Position numbers and translations under genes: made by a program. A DNA stretch of 41,402 nucleotides, from positions 1 through 41,402 of the forward strand of contig MEVX01000010.1 of NCBI GenBank assembly GCA_001773135.1. Reading direction: 5' to 3'. Of the stretch, positions 27,139 through 37,264 are shown piece after piece; position 1 is the stretch's first letter; every line of letters starts with the position of its first letter. The notes under the pieces are model-generated. The model ran no database searches and had not been told where the DNA came from. It was given only the letters and a program-made list of their open reading frames with translations. This DNA comes from a candidate division WWE3 bacterium RIFOXYB1_FULL_43_24. GTDB lineage: Bacteria > Patescibacteriota > WWE3 > UBA101185 > UBA10185.

Positions 27139-27519
27139 ATGGAACCTGAAACAACTAAAAAAACTATTTTGTTGGTTGAGGACGACATGGATTTGAGAAC
27201 TGTATATTCAACAGTATTAATAAGCGCGGGGTATGAGGTCATAATTGCTACTGACGGTACAGAAGGTATAGAGCAGATAAAAAATTCGAATTGGGATTTA
27301 TTACTTTTGGACATCGTACTTCCGCGCGCAGATGGAATTGCGATACTAAAGAAAATTTCCGAAGAAAAACTTAAAAAAGGAAAGATAGTTGTATTGACCA
27401 ACCTTAATAATGACAGTATTATCCACGCAGCTTTCGATTATGGTACCGACGGGTATCTGATAAAGTCTGAGATCACCCCCGGGAATTTGCTGGATGAAGT
27501 TAAGGGGTTTTTGAGTTAG
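27139..27519 (+). CDS. REC-only response regulator
   Basis: ILLVEDDMDLRTVY, DLLLLDIVLPRADG, IVVLTNLN, KSEITP. Confidence 0.9.
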   Translation: MEPETTKKTILLVEDDMDLRTVYSTVLISAGYEVIIATDGTEGIEQIKNSNWDLLLLDIVLPRADGIAILKKISEEKLKKGKIVVLTNLNNDSIIHAAFDYGTDGYLIKSEITPGNLLDEVKGFLS

Positions 27520-27528
27520 ACCCTATTT

Positions 27529-28896
27529 TTAAACGATGCGCCTTCCCATTATGTAATATGCTTTGGTATCCGCCTCACCCATTGAAAACGTTTTTCTTGG
27601 TGTAACACCTTCTTTTGCAACTGTTTTAAATAGGTCCTCTTTATTCATCGGAGGGAGGAAGAATCCAATATCCCCGGGTTTTGAAGAGTCTCTTAACAAC
27701 GATTCCGTGCCGTGGAGGTAGTCTATCTTCACTTGCCCGTGGTTTTTTAGATAATTATCCAAAAACATTTGAAGGGTACCCACGGTTATTGAATGGGGAG
27801 AGGGTTTTACTGATATCGCAGAAAAGCGCTGAACTGACCCATCCGAGTAACAGAGGAAAAAAGTTTGGGTTCCTTGATCAGGCGAATCCGGAAATTTTCC
27901 GTCAATCATCCGGGTTTCTTTTAACTCACATGTTGCGCCAAGTGTTTCATAGTATTTTTTCATATCTTCTATAAAAGCGTTAAAATCACCCGTATTAAAA
28001 AGAACTCTGTGAATAGGTTCAAATTCAAGAGCTTCGTCGTGCATGTTAATTATTTCAGCCATCGCGTATCTTGCGGGGTGCTCTTCCCAGGATTTGTTTT
28101 CGGATATTAACTGGCTTTTTGTTTCCTCCCACACGGCTTTGGCGGACGCGAGCGAGTGGTTACCGTCTCCGACAGCAATTGCTATAGCGGGTGCAGTTTC
28201 GGTTAAATCGTGTTTCCTTGTGAAAGCTGCATCGTCTGAAAGTTTGTTTATTACGTCAAAAATATTATTTTCTTGCTCTTCTAAAGTGACCGCATAACCT
28301 TCCGCGTGTCCCCCTCCCATCATTAGATCAAAATCATATAACTTTTGGTGGGAAGAAAGATCTTTTCCTAAAGGTTCAATAAGAAACCTTTCCGGGTCGT
28401 CAATTAACATTAGTATGTGAGGGAATTCAAGTGGGGCGCCCTTTCTAATTTTCATTCTTATGGGAAGGCGCTCCTCAACTATTCCCTCCGTAGGTCGGAT
28501 AGGAAGTTTTTCACCCTTTTTGTAAGAATATGCTTCGAGATCCAGTGCGACTACAAGTCCCTGTCTTATTTTTCTGTTTGATAGTGTTCTTCTTGTATAA
28601 ATAAATCGGTCTTCTTTAAGAAGATCTACTAAAATGCCGCTATTAACGTACTCTTCCATCGTTTGCTGTATCTTGTTAATTCTGTTATCTATGTTTTCTT
28701 TATCGGTTAAATAAAATTCAGGAAAAATTATATTTAAGGTTGACGGAGAGCCCTCAACATATTTTTCTACTTTTTGCCAGTAATTTTCGTTCGGGGATGT
28801 AAATTGATCGCACGCTATTACTGCCCATTTATTTAAGTCAATTTTCCCGTTTGGGAATAAGATGCGGGGTTTCGAGATTATATTTTTCTTTTGCAT
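27529..28896 (-). CDS. DUF1015 family protein
   Basis: ILFPNGKIDLNKWAVIACDQFTSPNENYW, IAVGDGNHSLASAKAVWEE. Confidence 0.85.
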   Translation of the reverse strand: MQKKNIISKPRILFPNGKIDLNKWAVIACDQFTSPNENYWQKVEKYVEGSPSTLNIIFPEFYLTDKENIDNRINKIQQTMEEYVNSGILVDLLKEDRFIYTRRTLSNRKIRQGLVVALDLEAYSYKKGEKLPIRPTEGIVEERLPIRMKIRKGAPLEFPHILMLIDDPERFLIEPLGKDLSSHQKLYDFDLMMGGGHAEGYAVTLEEQENNIFDVINKLSDDAAFTRKHDLTETAPAIAIAVGDGNHSLASAKAVWEETKSQLISENKSWEEHPARYAMAEIINMHDEALEFEPIHRVLFNTGDFNAFIEDMKKYYETLGATCELKETRMIDGKFPDSPDQGTQTFFLCYSDGSVQRFSAISVKPSPHSITVGTLQMFLDNYLKNHGQVKIDYLHGTESLLRDSSKPGDIGFFLPPMNKEDLFKTVAKEGVTPRKTFSMGEADTKAYYIMGRRIV

Positions 28897-29083
28897 TTTA
28901 AAGTCCTTTAACTTAATAATTACTTAAGGAAATACAATGCAATCTTACTATAAATATTTAAAAAAATATGAGTATAAAGAATTAAAGCGCAGTTTGAGCA
29001 CTCTGAAAATTTAAACTTGCCAATACCGAAATTATGTGATAACCTATAGGAAATAAATCCGACTAGTAAAAGGAGAGTGCGAA

Positions 29084-29572
29084 ATGTTAACTTACCTTTT
29101 AGGTTGCCCCCTGATTGTCGTACTGGTAATCGCTGTTTTAGTGAAAATAAATAAATCAGAGTTTCACGAACAAAACGGCCAAAGCCACATTACTATTGAA
29201 GAACAACAAGCTTTGAAAAGGCAACGGAAGGCAGCAAATAGAGCAAGGCAACAGCAGCAGCTTATTGCGCGAGCGCAAGCTATGAGAGCTGCTGGTCTGG
29301 ACCCTGAAAATACTGACGATGTCCAGAAGTGGAAAAACGCTCGGAAGCAAGAACGCCAAGAACGTAGGCGATTACTCCGAGAGGAGAGGCGAGAGGAGAG
29401 TACGCAACTTCTTAGGACCGAGAAGACATTTCCTGGTGGGAAGCTTTGGCCTTTTTCGGATGACGATGACTATGTCAACGACCCGCTCCCGGACCCTCCG
29501 TGGGAGTATTATCCGAGAAAAGAAAAAGAAGAGGAAAAAGGAAGTTTTCTCGCCATGCTTCTTTGGGACTAG
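29084..29572 (+). CDS. single-TM protein with long charged coiled-coil region, unknown function
   Basis: SD aaaaggagagtgcgaaATG; N-terminal TM; Arg/Glu/Gln-rich helix; terminator downstream. Confidence 0.7.
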   Translation: MLTYLLGCPLIVVLVIAVLVKINKSEFHEQNGQSHITIEEQQALKRQRKAANRARQQQQLIARAQAMRAAGLDPENTDDVQKWKNARKQERQERRRLLREERREESTQLLRTEKTFPGGKLWPFSDDDDYVNDPLPDPPWEYYPRKEKEEEKGSFLAMLLWD

Positions 29573-29587
29573 GTTCTTTGGGACTAG
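29559..29587 (+). repeat. tandem duplication of a 15-bp unit (ttctttgggactagg)
   Basis: ttctttgggactag at 29559-29572 and again at 29574-29587, spanning the stop codon. Confidence 0.85.
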
Positions 29588-29622
29588 CCGCAACATATTT
29601 GCTTTAAGCTAGTCGTTACTAG

Positions 29623-29659
29623 GCCGGATTGGTTAACAACAACAATCCGGCTTTTTTTT
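29623..29659 (+). terminator. intrinsic terminator
   Basis: gccggatt...aatccggc followed by a T8 tract. Confidence 0.85.
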
Positions 29660-29675
29660 ATTTCTGGGAAGGAAT

Positions 29676-30443
29676 CTAACTTTTCGGAAACCACGGAATA
29701 AACATACTAGTCTTACTGGCGTACTCCCCATATTCTGGCTGCGTTGCCATTTTCTCTTCCAGTAACGGTATTCCCGATACTTTTAGTATCAAAAAGGTAA
29801 TTAACGACGGCCCTACTATAGTAAACCAGTTATTTGTTATGCAGACTGATATTATCCAAATTCCCCACCACTGCGTTACTTCGCCGAAGTAATTGGGATG
29901 TCTGCTGTATTTCCAAAGTCCTGTGTTTAAAACCTTTCCCCCATTATCAGGATTTTTAATAAATTTGCTTAGCTGGTCATCACCTACCGACTCAAATATA
30001 AAACCTATAGTCCATATAGCTGCCCCTACAAAAGCGAACGTAGGCACGTTCTGCGCACCGGACTTGTTAAGAATCGTTACCGGTATAGATATCAGAAACA
30101 ATAAAATCCCTTGAAGAACGAAGACCTGCAAAAAAGATTTAATATAAAATAGTCTACCCCACTGTTTTCGCCATTCAGCGTAGCGGTAGTCTTCGGGTTT
30201 TTTTCTATTTCTATTGAATATGTGGTAAGACAGCCTTAACCCCCATATTGTTACCAGACTGTTTACCAGGATATGTGACCAGTGGGTATTTTTTGATAAA
30301 AAGTAGGATGTCCATGCAAGAAGTACAAAACCTATTCCCCAAGCAACATCAGCGATATCGTTTCTTTTTACTATCAGGGAAACGGCAAACCACGCAGTCA
30401 TGTACCCCATGACTATGAGAAATAGTACTAAATAGTAGTTCAT
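29676..30443 (-). CDS. DUF1295 family membrane protein (steroid 5-alpha reductase-like)
   Basis: KYSRHPNYFGEVTQWWGIW motif, multi-TM. Confidence 0.9.
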   Translation of the reverse strand: MNYYLVLFLIVMGYMTAWFAVSLIVKRNDIADVAWGIGFVLLAWTSYFLSKNTHWSHILVNSLVTIWGLRLSYHIFNRNRKKPEDYRYAEWRKQWGRLFYIKSFLQVFVLQGILLFLISIPVTILNKSGAQNVPTFAFVGAAIWTIGFIFESVGDDQLSKFIKNPDNGGKVLNTGLWKYSRHPNYFGEVTQWWGIWIISVCITNNWFTIVGPSLITFLILKVSGIPLLEEKMATQPEYGEYASKTSMFIPWFPKS

Positions 30444-30844
30444 ACATTTAACTTACTGGCAATAACAAAAACCACACCCGACACTGAAGCAGTAAGCAGT
30501 GTTCCCCAGATCAAATCGACCACCGTTACTATTGTAGGCCAGTTGTTAATGGTTGCCTGGTTAGTTAAATCGTAAGTTGCGTAACAAACAAGACCGAATA
30601 GGGCACCTTTGAGTAAAGTATTCAATAAAGAGTGGCTTTCTAGACCGGGCTGCACAACGAAAATCACCAGACCCGCAATAAACAGCAGATAAAAAATTAA
30701 AGCTGCCACCAGGTTCGGTTTATCGGTCATTAAAAATCCTATGTGCGTTTTATAAAACTTGGGAGCGACGAATAACAGCCAAACTGAATCTATAATTAAA
30801 AGAACGGGCAAAGAAATAAAATATAATTTTAGGAAATTAATCAT
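30440..30844 (-). CDS. DUF2177 family membrane protein
   Basis: LLIIDSVWLLFVAPKFYKTHIG..., GALFGLVCYATYDLTNQATI; 4-nt overlap with the DUF1295 gene. Confidence 0.85.
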   Translation of the reverse strand: MINFLKLYFISLPVLLIIDSVWLLFVAPKFYKTHIGFLMTDKPNLVAALIFYLLFIAGLVIFVVQPGLESHSLLNTLLKGALFGLVCYATYDLTNQATINNWPTIVTVVDLIWGTLLTASVSGVVFVIASKLNV

Positions 30845-30865
30845 AAGTTATTATAGTATTAAATT

Positions 30866-31369
30866 ATGAAAACCGTCATAGTGAGCGATTTGATGCAGAA
30901 AAATTATAGATATGAACTTATCGAGCCTGTGGGTAAGAACTATGATGTTGAATTTAAGCCCGAACTTACACCAAAAGAAATGCTCGAACTAGGAGTATTC
31001 GGCGGTAAATACATGACCGACTGTAAAAGGGAATTTCCGGAAGATTGGTTTAAAAAGGCTAAGTTATGCCACGAAAAACACGCTCCCTCTCTAAACTTTT
31101 TTGGAGTGAACGCCAGTCAACCTTTATCAGTCTGGAGAAAAAAAGGATGGATTTTTGAGGACGACCCGCGGGGTTGGTTTCAATGGTATTGCAGATACTA
31201 CATGGGTAGAAGGATTCCATTTGAAGATGAAAGACAGATTAAACGCTGGAAGGCTATGAAGAGACATATATCTCAGATAAGAATCAACTGTCTCCCCGGT
31301 GATTTATCGTGCCGCAGAGTTCAAAGACAGGCGTTATTGCATTGGGCGTATGATAGTAGAAAATACTAG
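30866..31369 (+). CDS. conserved hypothetical protein (WYCRYYMGRR/RQIKRW/ALLHWAYDS family)
   Basis: Recognisable conserved sequence GWFQWYCRYYMGRRIPFEDERQIKRWKAMKRHISQIRINC; no function known to me. Confidence 0.7.
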   Translation: MKTVIVSDLMQKNYRYELIEPVGKNYDVEFKPELTPKEMLELGVFGGKYMTDCKREFPEDWFKKAKLCHEKHAPSLNFFGVNASQPLSVWRKKGWIFEDDPRGWFQWYCRYYMGRRIPFEDERQIKRWKAMKRHISQIRINCLPGDLSCRRVQRQALLHWAYDSRKY

Positions 31370-31403
31370 TGTTATTCCAGTAGAATTTTAGATTAACACC
31401 GTA

Positions 31404-32396
31404 TTATTTATCCACGCAACATTGTGCGTTGGTGCCTGTGACTGTTCCCACATCGGTCTGCCCTTTATAACACGCAGTTCCATCATTGTTTACAGGTGAA
31501 AGAAAACCTTTTTGTGCGTCGCATTCGTCCACACTCACAATTTTTGATATGTTAGCCGGCTGTCCCTACGGTAACACAGTAGTACATGTCATTTTTTTAC
31601 CCGACGCGGTGGTATAGGTTGTTGAAGATGTAGATACGGTTGCAGATGCACTTACATCGTAGTTTTCTTTATCGGCATCAGTTAAGTATTCAACAATAGT
31701 GTCAGAGTTACTCGAGCAGACGGTGCGCATCTCTGTTACAAGCGGGGATTTCATACTATCGTTCATTGTCTCTAACATAAGAGTAATTTCCTCATCACTC
31801 ATCCCTTCGGCGTAAGCGTCTTTCCGTCCTTGTTCAGAGATTGTGAACACAGTTAATGGGGAATAAAAGGTTAAAGTGCAATTATTCACACCTGTCGATG
31901 GTGCTAGTTCATAAGTAGTAGTGCCCGACATAACTACACCAGGAACAATAGGGTTTGGAATATCGGAATAAGTTATGGTAGCAATAATTGGCTCACACGT
32001 TTCGGCTGCTTCGGTTAAACATGCAAGATTATCGCAAGAGGTGCTAGTAGAGTCATCATCCATAAATTTTCCAAAGGAGGACTCTGTATTAACGTTTGTT
32101 GTATTGGTCTGCGAAACAGTATTTGTTTCGGTCTCTGTAATTTTTTGGTTGCCTGCGCTAAACAATTTAAATGGGTTGTTAAAGTTGTATACACCGAATA
32201 CTACTACAAGGGTGGTTACAATTAGAACCAGAAATACAGCAAGGATGATTAGCAATTTTTTGCTGTGACGCCTACCATTATTTTCTATCGGGGGGATATT
32301 TTGAGTAATTTTTTCCGGTTCTGGATTAGTCGCTTCTTGACTTGGCGTTATTTCGTTACCATCCATACCTTTAATCATACTTGAGAGAAAATACAA
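31404..32396 (-). CDS. single-TM extracytoplasmic protein with an in-frame TAG (31566-31568) and 53 further open codons
   Basis: Track ORF 31566-32396 ends at TAG; the same frame continues GQPANISKIVSVDECDAQKGFLSPVNNDGTACYKGQTDVGTVTGTNAQCCVDK to TAA at 31404. Confidence 0.55.
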
Positions 32397-32486
32397 TGCA
32401 ATAGTGCTGCCAATTGTATTATTTAAAAATCGCGATTATTTTCAAAACGTCTGTAGTTAAGGATAAAAATGATTCCAGAGCATAAA

Positions 32487-33365
32487 CTACTTTACAGCCA
32501 CCGATATTTTTGCGAACGACACATTCCCGGCTTTATCGTAGGCTTTGGCCGTTAAAACGGGATACGTATTTTTCTTTTCTGAAACCCTCCAAGAGTAAGT
32601 GTACGGTGCTTGGGTATCCTGCATCTCTAAAGAGTTGTTAATGTAAAACTCTACTCTATCCATACCGCTTCCTCCTGTGTCATCTGAGGCTACTACAGAA
32701 AATGGAATGGTTTTATTTCGGCGTACCTCCGAGCCGTCGGTGGGCTCGGTGATAATTACTGTCGGAGGGGTATTATCTAATTCAGCCGGATTAGGCTCTG
32801 TAGTCGGGTTTATGCTGAACGTTGCATCAGCTGTGCTGGTAGTAAAAAGTTCTGAATTTGTATTTACAACCCTTACATAGAAATCCAGGAAATTTACATT
32901 AGCGGTCAAATCAGAATCTGTTGAGTTTGGTTCCCAGTATATTGTTGCAAGATTAAAAGTACCTGATGGGGGATTTAAGGTTTGGGAGGGGTCGAGCGCG
33001 AGGGCGATTGTTATTTTCCCGCTCGCGTTTGCTTCTGAAGCAGTTGAAAGTTTTATTACGCGGGAAAGTGGCGATTGTGATATAGATATATCTTTAGAAA
33101 GTTTTAACTTTGACTTATCAAAAACCAAATCCGCGTGAATGAAAGCTGTACGCTCGGCACCTAAGGAAACCACAAGAGTAGTAGCTGCTTCCGGGGGCAC
33201 GACGTTAGATTTTGGAGATAGTGCCAGAAGAGCCGGGCTGGATGTTGTCGTAGCCAGCACATCGTGTGTTGTTGATTTAGGAATTATAAATACATATACT
33301 ACCCCAGCTAACAACACTGCTACGCAAAGTAAAATTATCCAAATAAATTTTTTCTTATTTTCCAT
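32487..33365 (-). CDS. membrane-anchored protein with cohesin-like domain and Ig-like domain
   Basis: N-terminal TM; VVSLGAERTAFIHADLVFDKSKLKLSKDI...SGTFNLATIYWEPN... fits a cohesin beta-sandwich; C-terminal Ig-like PPTVIITEPTDGSEV...DDTGGSGMDRVEFYINN...YSWRV. Confidence 0.65.
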   Translation of the reverse strand: MENKKKFIWIILLCVAVLLAGVVYVFIIPKSTTHDVLATTTSSPALLALSPKSNVVPPEAATTLVVSLGAERTAFIHADLVFDKSKLKLSKDISISQSPLSRVIKLSTASEANASGKITIALALDPSQTLNPPSGTFNLATIYWEPNSTDSDLTANVNFLDFYVRVVNTNSELFTTSTADATFSINPTTEPNPAELDNTPPTVIITEPTDGSEVRRNKTIPFSVVASDDTGGSGMDRVEFYINNSLEMQDTQAPYTYSWRVSEKKNTYPVLTAKAYDKAGNVSFAKISVAVK

Positions 33366-36210
33366 AGTTATTTAGCCAAACTACATAATCCGCGCCATCA
33401 ATAAAATTGTCCGCATTAAAGTCTCCGTTGGAAACCCCGCTTACGCTTAGGTTGTAGTGGTCATACCAAATTACAAAGTCCGCATCGTTCACAAGATTAT
33501 CTCCGTTGGCATCACCCGGCTTAGGTAATGGATCCGGCGCGGGGGTCGGCACGGTGCTTTGAAACTCGTAAGCACCAATATCCGGCGAAGTTCCCGAGTA
33601 AGGCAAACTCGTGTCAATCACGGCTCCTTTATCGATTGCCGGGCTGGAGCTTTTTAAAGTGTAGTCAAGGTTAAGCTGGGGGTCAGTATTAATAATCGAT
33701 GTGCTTCCAGGCGTGTATCCAATATAGCTTGCTGTGCCCACTGGTTTATAAAAAAGATTATTACCTTCGCTTGATAAGATAGTTCCACTTACTCTGACAT
33801 AATACACTCTCGGGTTGAATGCAATATTATTTTTAAAAACGGTAAAAGTTTGTGTGGGTGTGGATCCGTTGTATACCATATCGAAATTGTATGCGTTGTT
33901 GCATCCAACGGCGGTGTTGTTATAAACCCTAGCATCACGCACATTATTTTCCGCATCGTGCGTAAATGCCTGAAAACAACTATCAGGTTTCTCAACACCT
34001 GTGGTGTATTTACCTGAATCAACTACAAGATTGTATCGGAATATTCCATCCGCATTAATCTTTATACCATTAGTGCAATCCCGAACAATATTGTGTTCAA
34101 ATACAATATTAGTAGGACGTGGGGCGTTTAAGGCGGTAAAGTCACTTAGTGCCAAACAGGCTTTACCGTGCGCGTCGTGCACAAGATTACCCCTTACCAG
34201 GATATCGTGGCTGGCTGCAACACCCCTCTGTTGCAAAACATGAACACCGTGCCCATCCCCGTAATAACTCGGGTTAAGTTTACGCATTTCATAAATCTCA
34301 TTGCCCAGAATTTGAATATTATAATTTGCTCCACGGAGATCAATGCCGTCGGCATTTGGAGCTTCTATAGCCAGATTTTGAAGTACTATGTTGTTGCCGC
34401 CCACACCAACCGTAACCCCATCAGCAGCGCCGTCGGCACCCAAAACAGACCCTTGGGCAGCTGCACGCATTTTCAACCCGATAATTTTCCAGTAAGAGTG
34501 ATTTCCGAGATTAATATTTGAAACATTACCTAAAGTACTACCGTCAATCCAAACAACGTCTCCCGGCTTGGCTTGTAGTGTAATCCAACCGGTTGACGTT
34601 CCGTTGACGCCAATAGACAACGACTCGTTATAGATTCCGGCTTGCACCTCTATCGTTTTGCCGGCAGATGCGGCATTAATTGCTGATTGGATAGTGGAAT
34701 AAGTACAACCTGTTTTGCATACTGAAAGAACACTTGTAGTTGATGGAGTAGTAGGGGTAACCACGCCCTCTGTATATTCGTACGCCCCGATATCATAAGC
34801 CGTGCCTTGCGGTCGTGCTACCTTATTGTAGTCATAAGAAACTTCCGAAACAGTAACCCCCCTGTTTATCAGAGGGGATGTACTTTTTAGTTGGAGGTTC
34901 AAATTCGTTACATCGACAAATTCCGGGTTTTTTAGCCATATTTCTGAAATATTGTCACCCGGGTACGCACCGCCTTTAGGGATAACTCCGGTTGAATTAA
35001 ATACTGAATTATTTGAGATAGTCACATTTGTATTGTTATTCTTATCCTGGTAAATATATGGATATACCGAGGTCCCAAAGTTGTATATTGCATTATTCCT
35101 TATTGACACAGTATCGGCGCAACGCATAAGTATGGCAAAGTTGGCTACGGTATTTCCTGTGTGAACGAAGGTGTTGTTGGCAATAGTGAAATTTCTTAGC
35201 GGATATGAGGTTGAGCACGACTCGTTGCCCAGCTGGATTGGTGTCCAGAGCGCTGACATGCTTTTTGACACAAAAATGTTGTTGATAATCTTTATATCGC
35301 CTACGGTTAAAGTTCCACTTGCCGGAGTTTCTATCATCATAAACTTAACCATCGGATTAGAGTAAGTCGTGGTGTTTTCCAATTCACAGTAGTTACCGTC
35401 GAATGTTATGTTGTTTGCATTTGTCCAGGTTTGAAAACAATCTGAGTGGGGATCGTCACTTTCAGGACTCTCATCCAGAAAAATATCCCGTATAACATTA
35501 TTCCTAACTACGGTGCCGCTCCCAAAAAAACGCATTCCATCAGGATCGGACGCCCCGGTCGGTGCAGATCTGTCAGGTTGTCTTGTAACAGAATGAGTGA
35601 TTGTATTACCTTGAATAAGGTGATTTTGACCGTCGAAAGAAATACCCGCAGTTATTGAACTATACGTGATGTAGTTATTCAGTATAAGGTTGCTGCTGGT
35701 TCCTGGCTTGACAATAATCCCCTCTTTCCACGAGTTGTGAACAAAATTTTCGGAAACTTCATTGGTATTCCCGTTTACTGTAATACCTGCAATCGAACCC
35801 GGTTTTACGGGTGCGCCCGCTACCTCCATTTTTTTAAAGACGATCTGACTTCCATTGATGGATACATAACCTAAAACGCATGCATTTTCAGAACTGAGAC
35901 AGGAAGTATTTGTGGGGGTTGATTGGGCAATCCTGGGGGTAGTTGTTCCCTGGATAATAATCGGTGAGCCGGTTGTACCGGACCTGGTCAATGTAACATT
36001 CTCATTATATATACCGGGACCAACATTGGCTGTGTCTCCCGGCGCCAGAGTATTGGCAGCTTTCTGAATTGTTCTCCAAGGCTGGGTTATAGTACCCGGG
36101 TTTGAATCAGATCCTTTAGTGGATACATAGTAAGTAGCTGCATTTGCTCTTGTTGAGAAAAGTAAAAAGAAACTAAAAATGGTTACGAAAAACCCGTATT
36201 TTTTAAACAT
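33355..36210 (-). CDS. secreted right-handed beta-helix protein (two beta-helix units) with C-terminal type I dockerin
   Basis: Signal peptide; two beta-helix halves each ending in DIGAYE; C-terminus GDANGDNLVNDADFVIWYDHYN...GDFNADNFIDGADYVVWLNNYGK has two DxNxDxxxxDxxD-type dockerin calcium loops. Confidence 0.88.
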   Translation of the reverse strand: MFKKYGFFVTIFSFFLLFSTRANAATYYVSTKGSDSNPGTITQPWRTIQKAANTLAPGDTANVGPGIYNENVTLTRSGTTGSPIIIQGTTTPRIAQSTPTNTSCLSSENACVLGYVSINGSQIVFKKMEVAGAPVKPGSIAGITVNGNTNEVSENFVHNSWKEGIIVKPGTSSNLILNNYITYSSITAGISFDGQNHLIQGNTITHSVTRQPDRSAPTGASDPDGMRFFGSGTVVRNNVIRDIFLDESPESDDPHSDCFQTWTNANNITFDGNYCELENTTTYSNPMVKFMMIETPASGTLTVGDIKIINNIFVSKSMSALWTPIQLGNESCSTSYPLRNFTIANNTFVHTGNTVANFAILMRCADTVSIRNNAIYNFGTSVYPYIYQDKNNNTNVTISNNSVFNSTGVIPKGGAYPGDNISEIWLKNPEFVDVTNLNLQLKSTSPLINRGVTVSEVSYDYNKVARPQGTAYDIGAYEYTEGVVTPTTPSTTSVLSVCKTGCTYSTIQSAINAASAGKTIEVQAGIYNESLSIGVNGTSTGWITLQAKPGDVVWIDGSTLGNVSNINLGNHSYWKIIGLKMRAAAQGSVLGADGAADGVTVGVGGNNIVLQNLAIEAPNADGIDLRGANYNIQILGNEIYEMRKLNPSYYGDGHGVHVLQQRGVAASHDILVRGNLVHDAHGKACLALSDFTALNAPRPTNIVFEHNIVRDCTNGIKINADGIFRYNLVVDSGKYTTGVEKPDSCFQAFTHDAENNVRDARVYNNTAVGCNNAYNFDMVYNGSTPTQTFTVFKNNIAFNPRVYYVRVSGTILSSEGNNLFYKPVGTASYIGYTPGSTSIINTDPQLNLDYTLKSSSPAIDKGAVIDTSLPYSGTSPDIGAYEFQSTVPTPAPDPLPKPGDANGDNLVNDADFVIWYDHYNLSVSGVSNGDFNADNFIDGADYVVWLNNYGK

Positions 36211-36418
36211 ATGTTTTTGGATTTTCCAATACCATTAAAGTATGTACGAGCATTTAAAGCATGTCAACATTGCGGAGAGTTCAAGAACGGGATATTACAA
36301 AAAACGTCTTTTCAGTGGGTTCTCCTTCCGGCGGTAAGCCCTTTTCCGGGTATCTCATCGCATTTCTGGTATAATTTCAATGTCGAACCACGATGTTTAA
36401 CTTAAATTATTAAAAAAA

Positions 36419-36670
36419 ATGCAACAAAAAGATATTAATGGAAATACTAAAGATAAAGCCGAGGACATCAAAGACTGGCGTGACGAACACGGACGCCCAA
36501 GTCTCTCATTTCTGCAATCGCTGGCAGATGACGGAAGCCCACGTGCACTGGAAAAATTAAAAGCTATAGCTCAGGATTTGGATGTGAATTACAGTCCCAA
36601 CACTACCCCCGAAGAGTTAATCGATAAGATTCTTGCCGATGTTCGATCCGATCCCACTATTACAACCTAA
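36419..36670 (+). CDS. small hypothetical protein
   Basis: 83-aa ORF preceded by a TATAAT-like -10 (tggTATAATttc). Confidence 0.55.
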   Translation: MQQKDINGNTKDKAEDIKDWRDEHGRPSLSFLQSLADDGSPRALEKLKAIAQDLDVNYSPNTTPEELIDKILADVRSDPTITT

Positions 36671-36769
36671 CAGATACTAATAGATAGTCTTTTTATTGAG
36701 TTTATTGAATCAAGCCACAACAACCACACTTCAGTTCGAATTTAACAACTCAATATCTTTTACCTCCCA

Positions 36770-37228
36770 TCAGTCTTCCTCTGCCCAAACACCACCGGGA
36801 ATAGAGTTGCACGCCTGACTTGCATATAATATGTTCTCTTCGGAGAACGGATCTCCTCCCCGATCGTAATGCCACGTAATCATGTCCGTTTCTGAACCCG
36901 GCATGATACGGCAGCCACCCATATTAGGTGCAGGACAGCCCCCTGTAGAAACAATTCCCTCGGAACAAGCTAGTTCGATTGTCTGATTGTTCCAGTAGGA
37001 ACCATAATATTCCACACAGGTGCTTCCCATCTCGATTAGGTCGCACGAGCCTCTAATCTGTTTGGGTGAGCCTTCTTCGCCACTAGGAAGAAGATCCTCG
37101 ACTTCCGAGACGACTCCCTCCTCAAGCTCCTCACTTACACCTTTTGGCAAAAAACCTTTGGCAATAAACGCAGCCAAGATAATAACAAAAAGAGCGTAAC
37201 TAATGTACGCTACTTTGCCTTTTGGCAT
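36770..37228 (-). CDS. single-TM, cysteine-containing extracytoplasmic protein
   Basis: N-terminal TM; SD ggaggtgaaaagATG; several Cys in the C-terminal half. Confidence 0.7.
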   Translation of the reverse strand: MPKGKVAYISYALFVIILAAFIAKGFLPKGVSEELEEGVVSEVEDLLPSGEEGSPKQIRGSCDLIEMGSTCVEYYGSYWNNQTIELACSEGIVSTGGCPAPNMGGCRIMPGSETDMITWHYDRGGDPFSEENILYASQACNSIPGGVWAEED

Positions 37229-37264
37229 CTTTTCACCTCCTACAAACAGCCTTTAAATTTAGGA

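Noticed and set aside
29319-29612. 97-aa plus-strand ORF overlapping the coiled-coil gene
   Set aside because: Out-of-frame overlap with basic, low-complexity translation; the 29084 frame has the SD and TM start.
31566-31568. Pyrrolysine or genome-wide amber recoding
   Set aside because: Not supported as a general reading: other genes use TAG and other stops normally. Only the single-site readthrough or mutation is kept as a finding.
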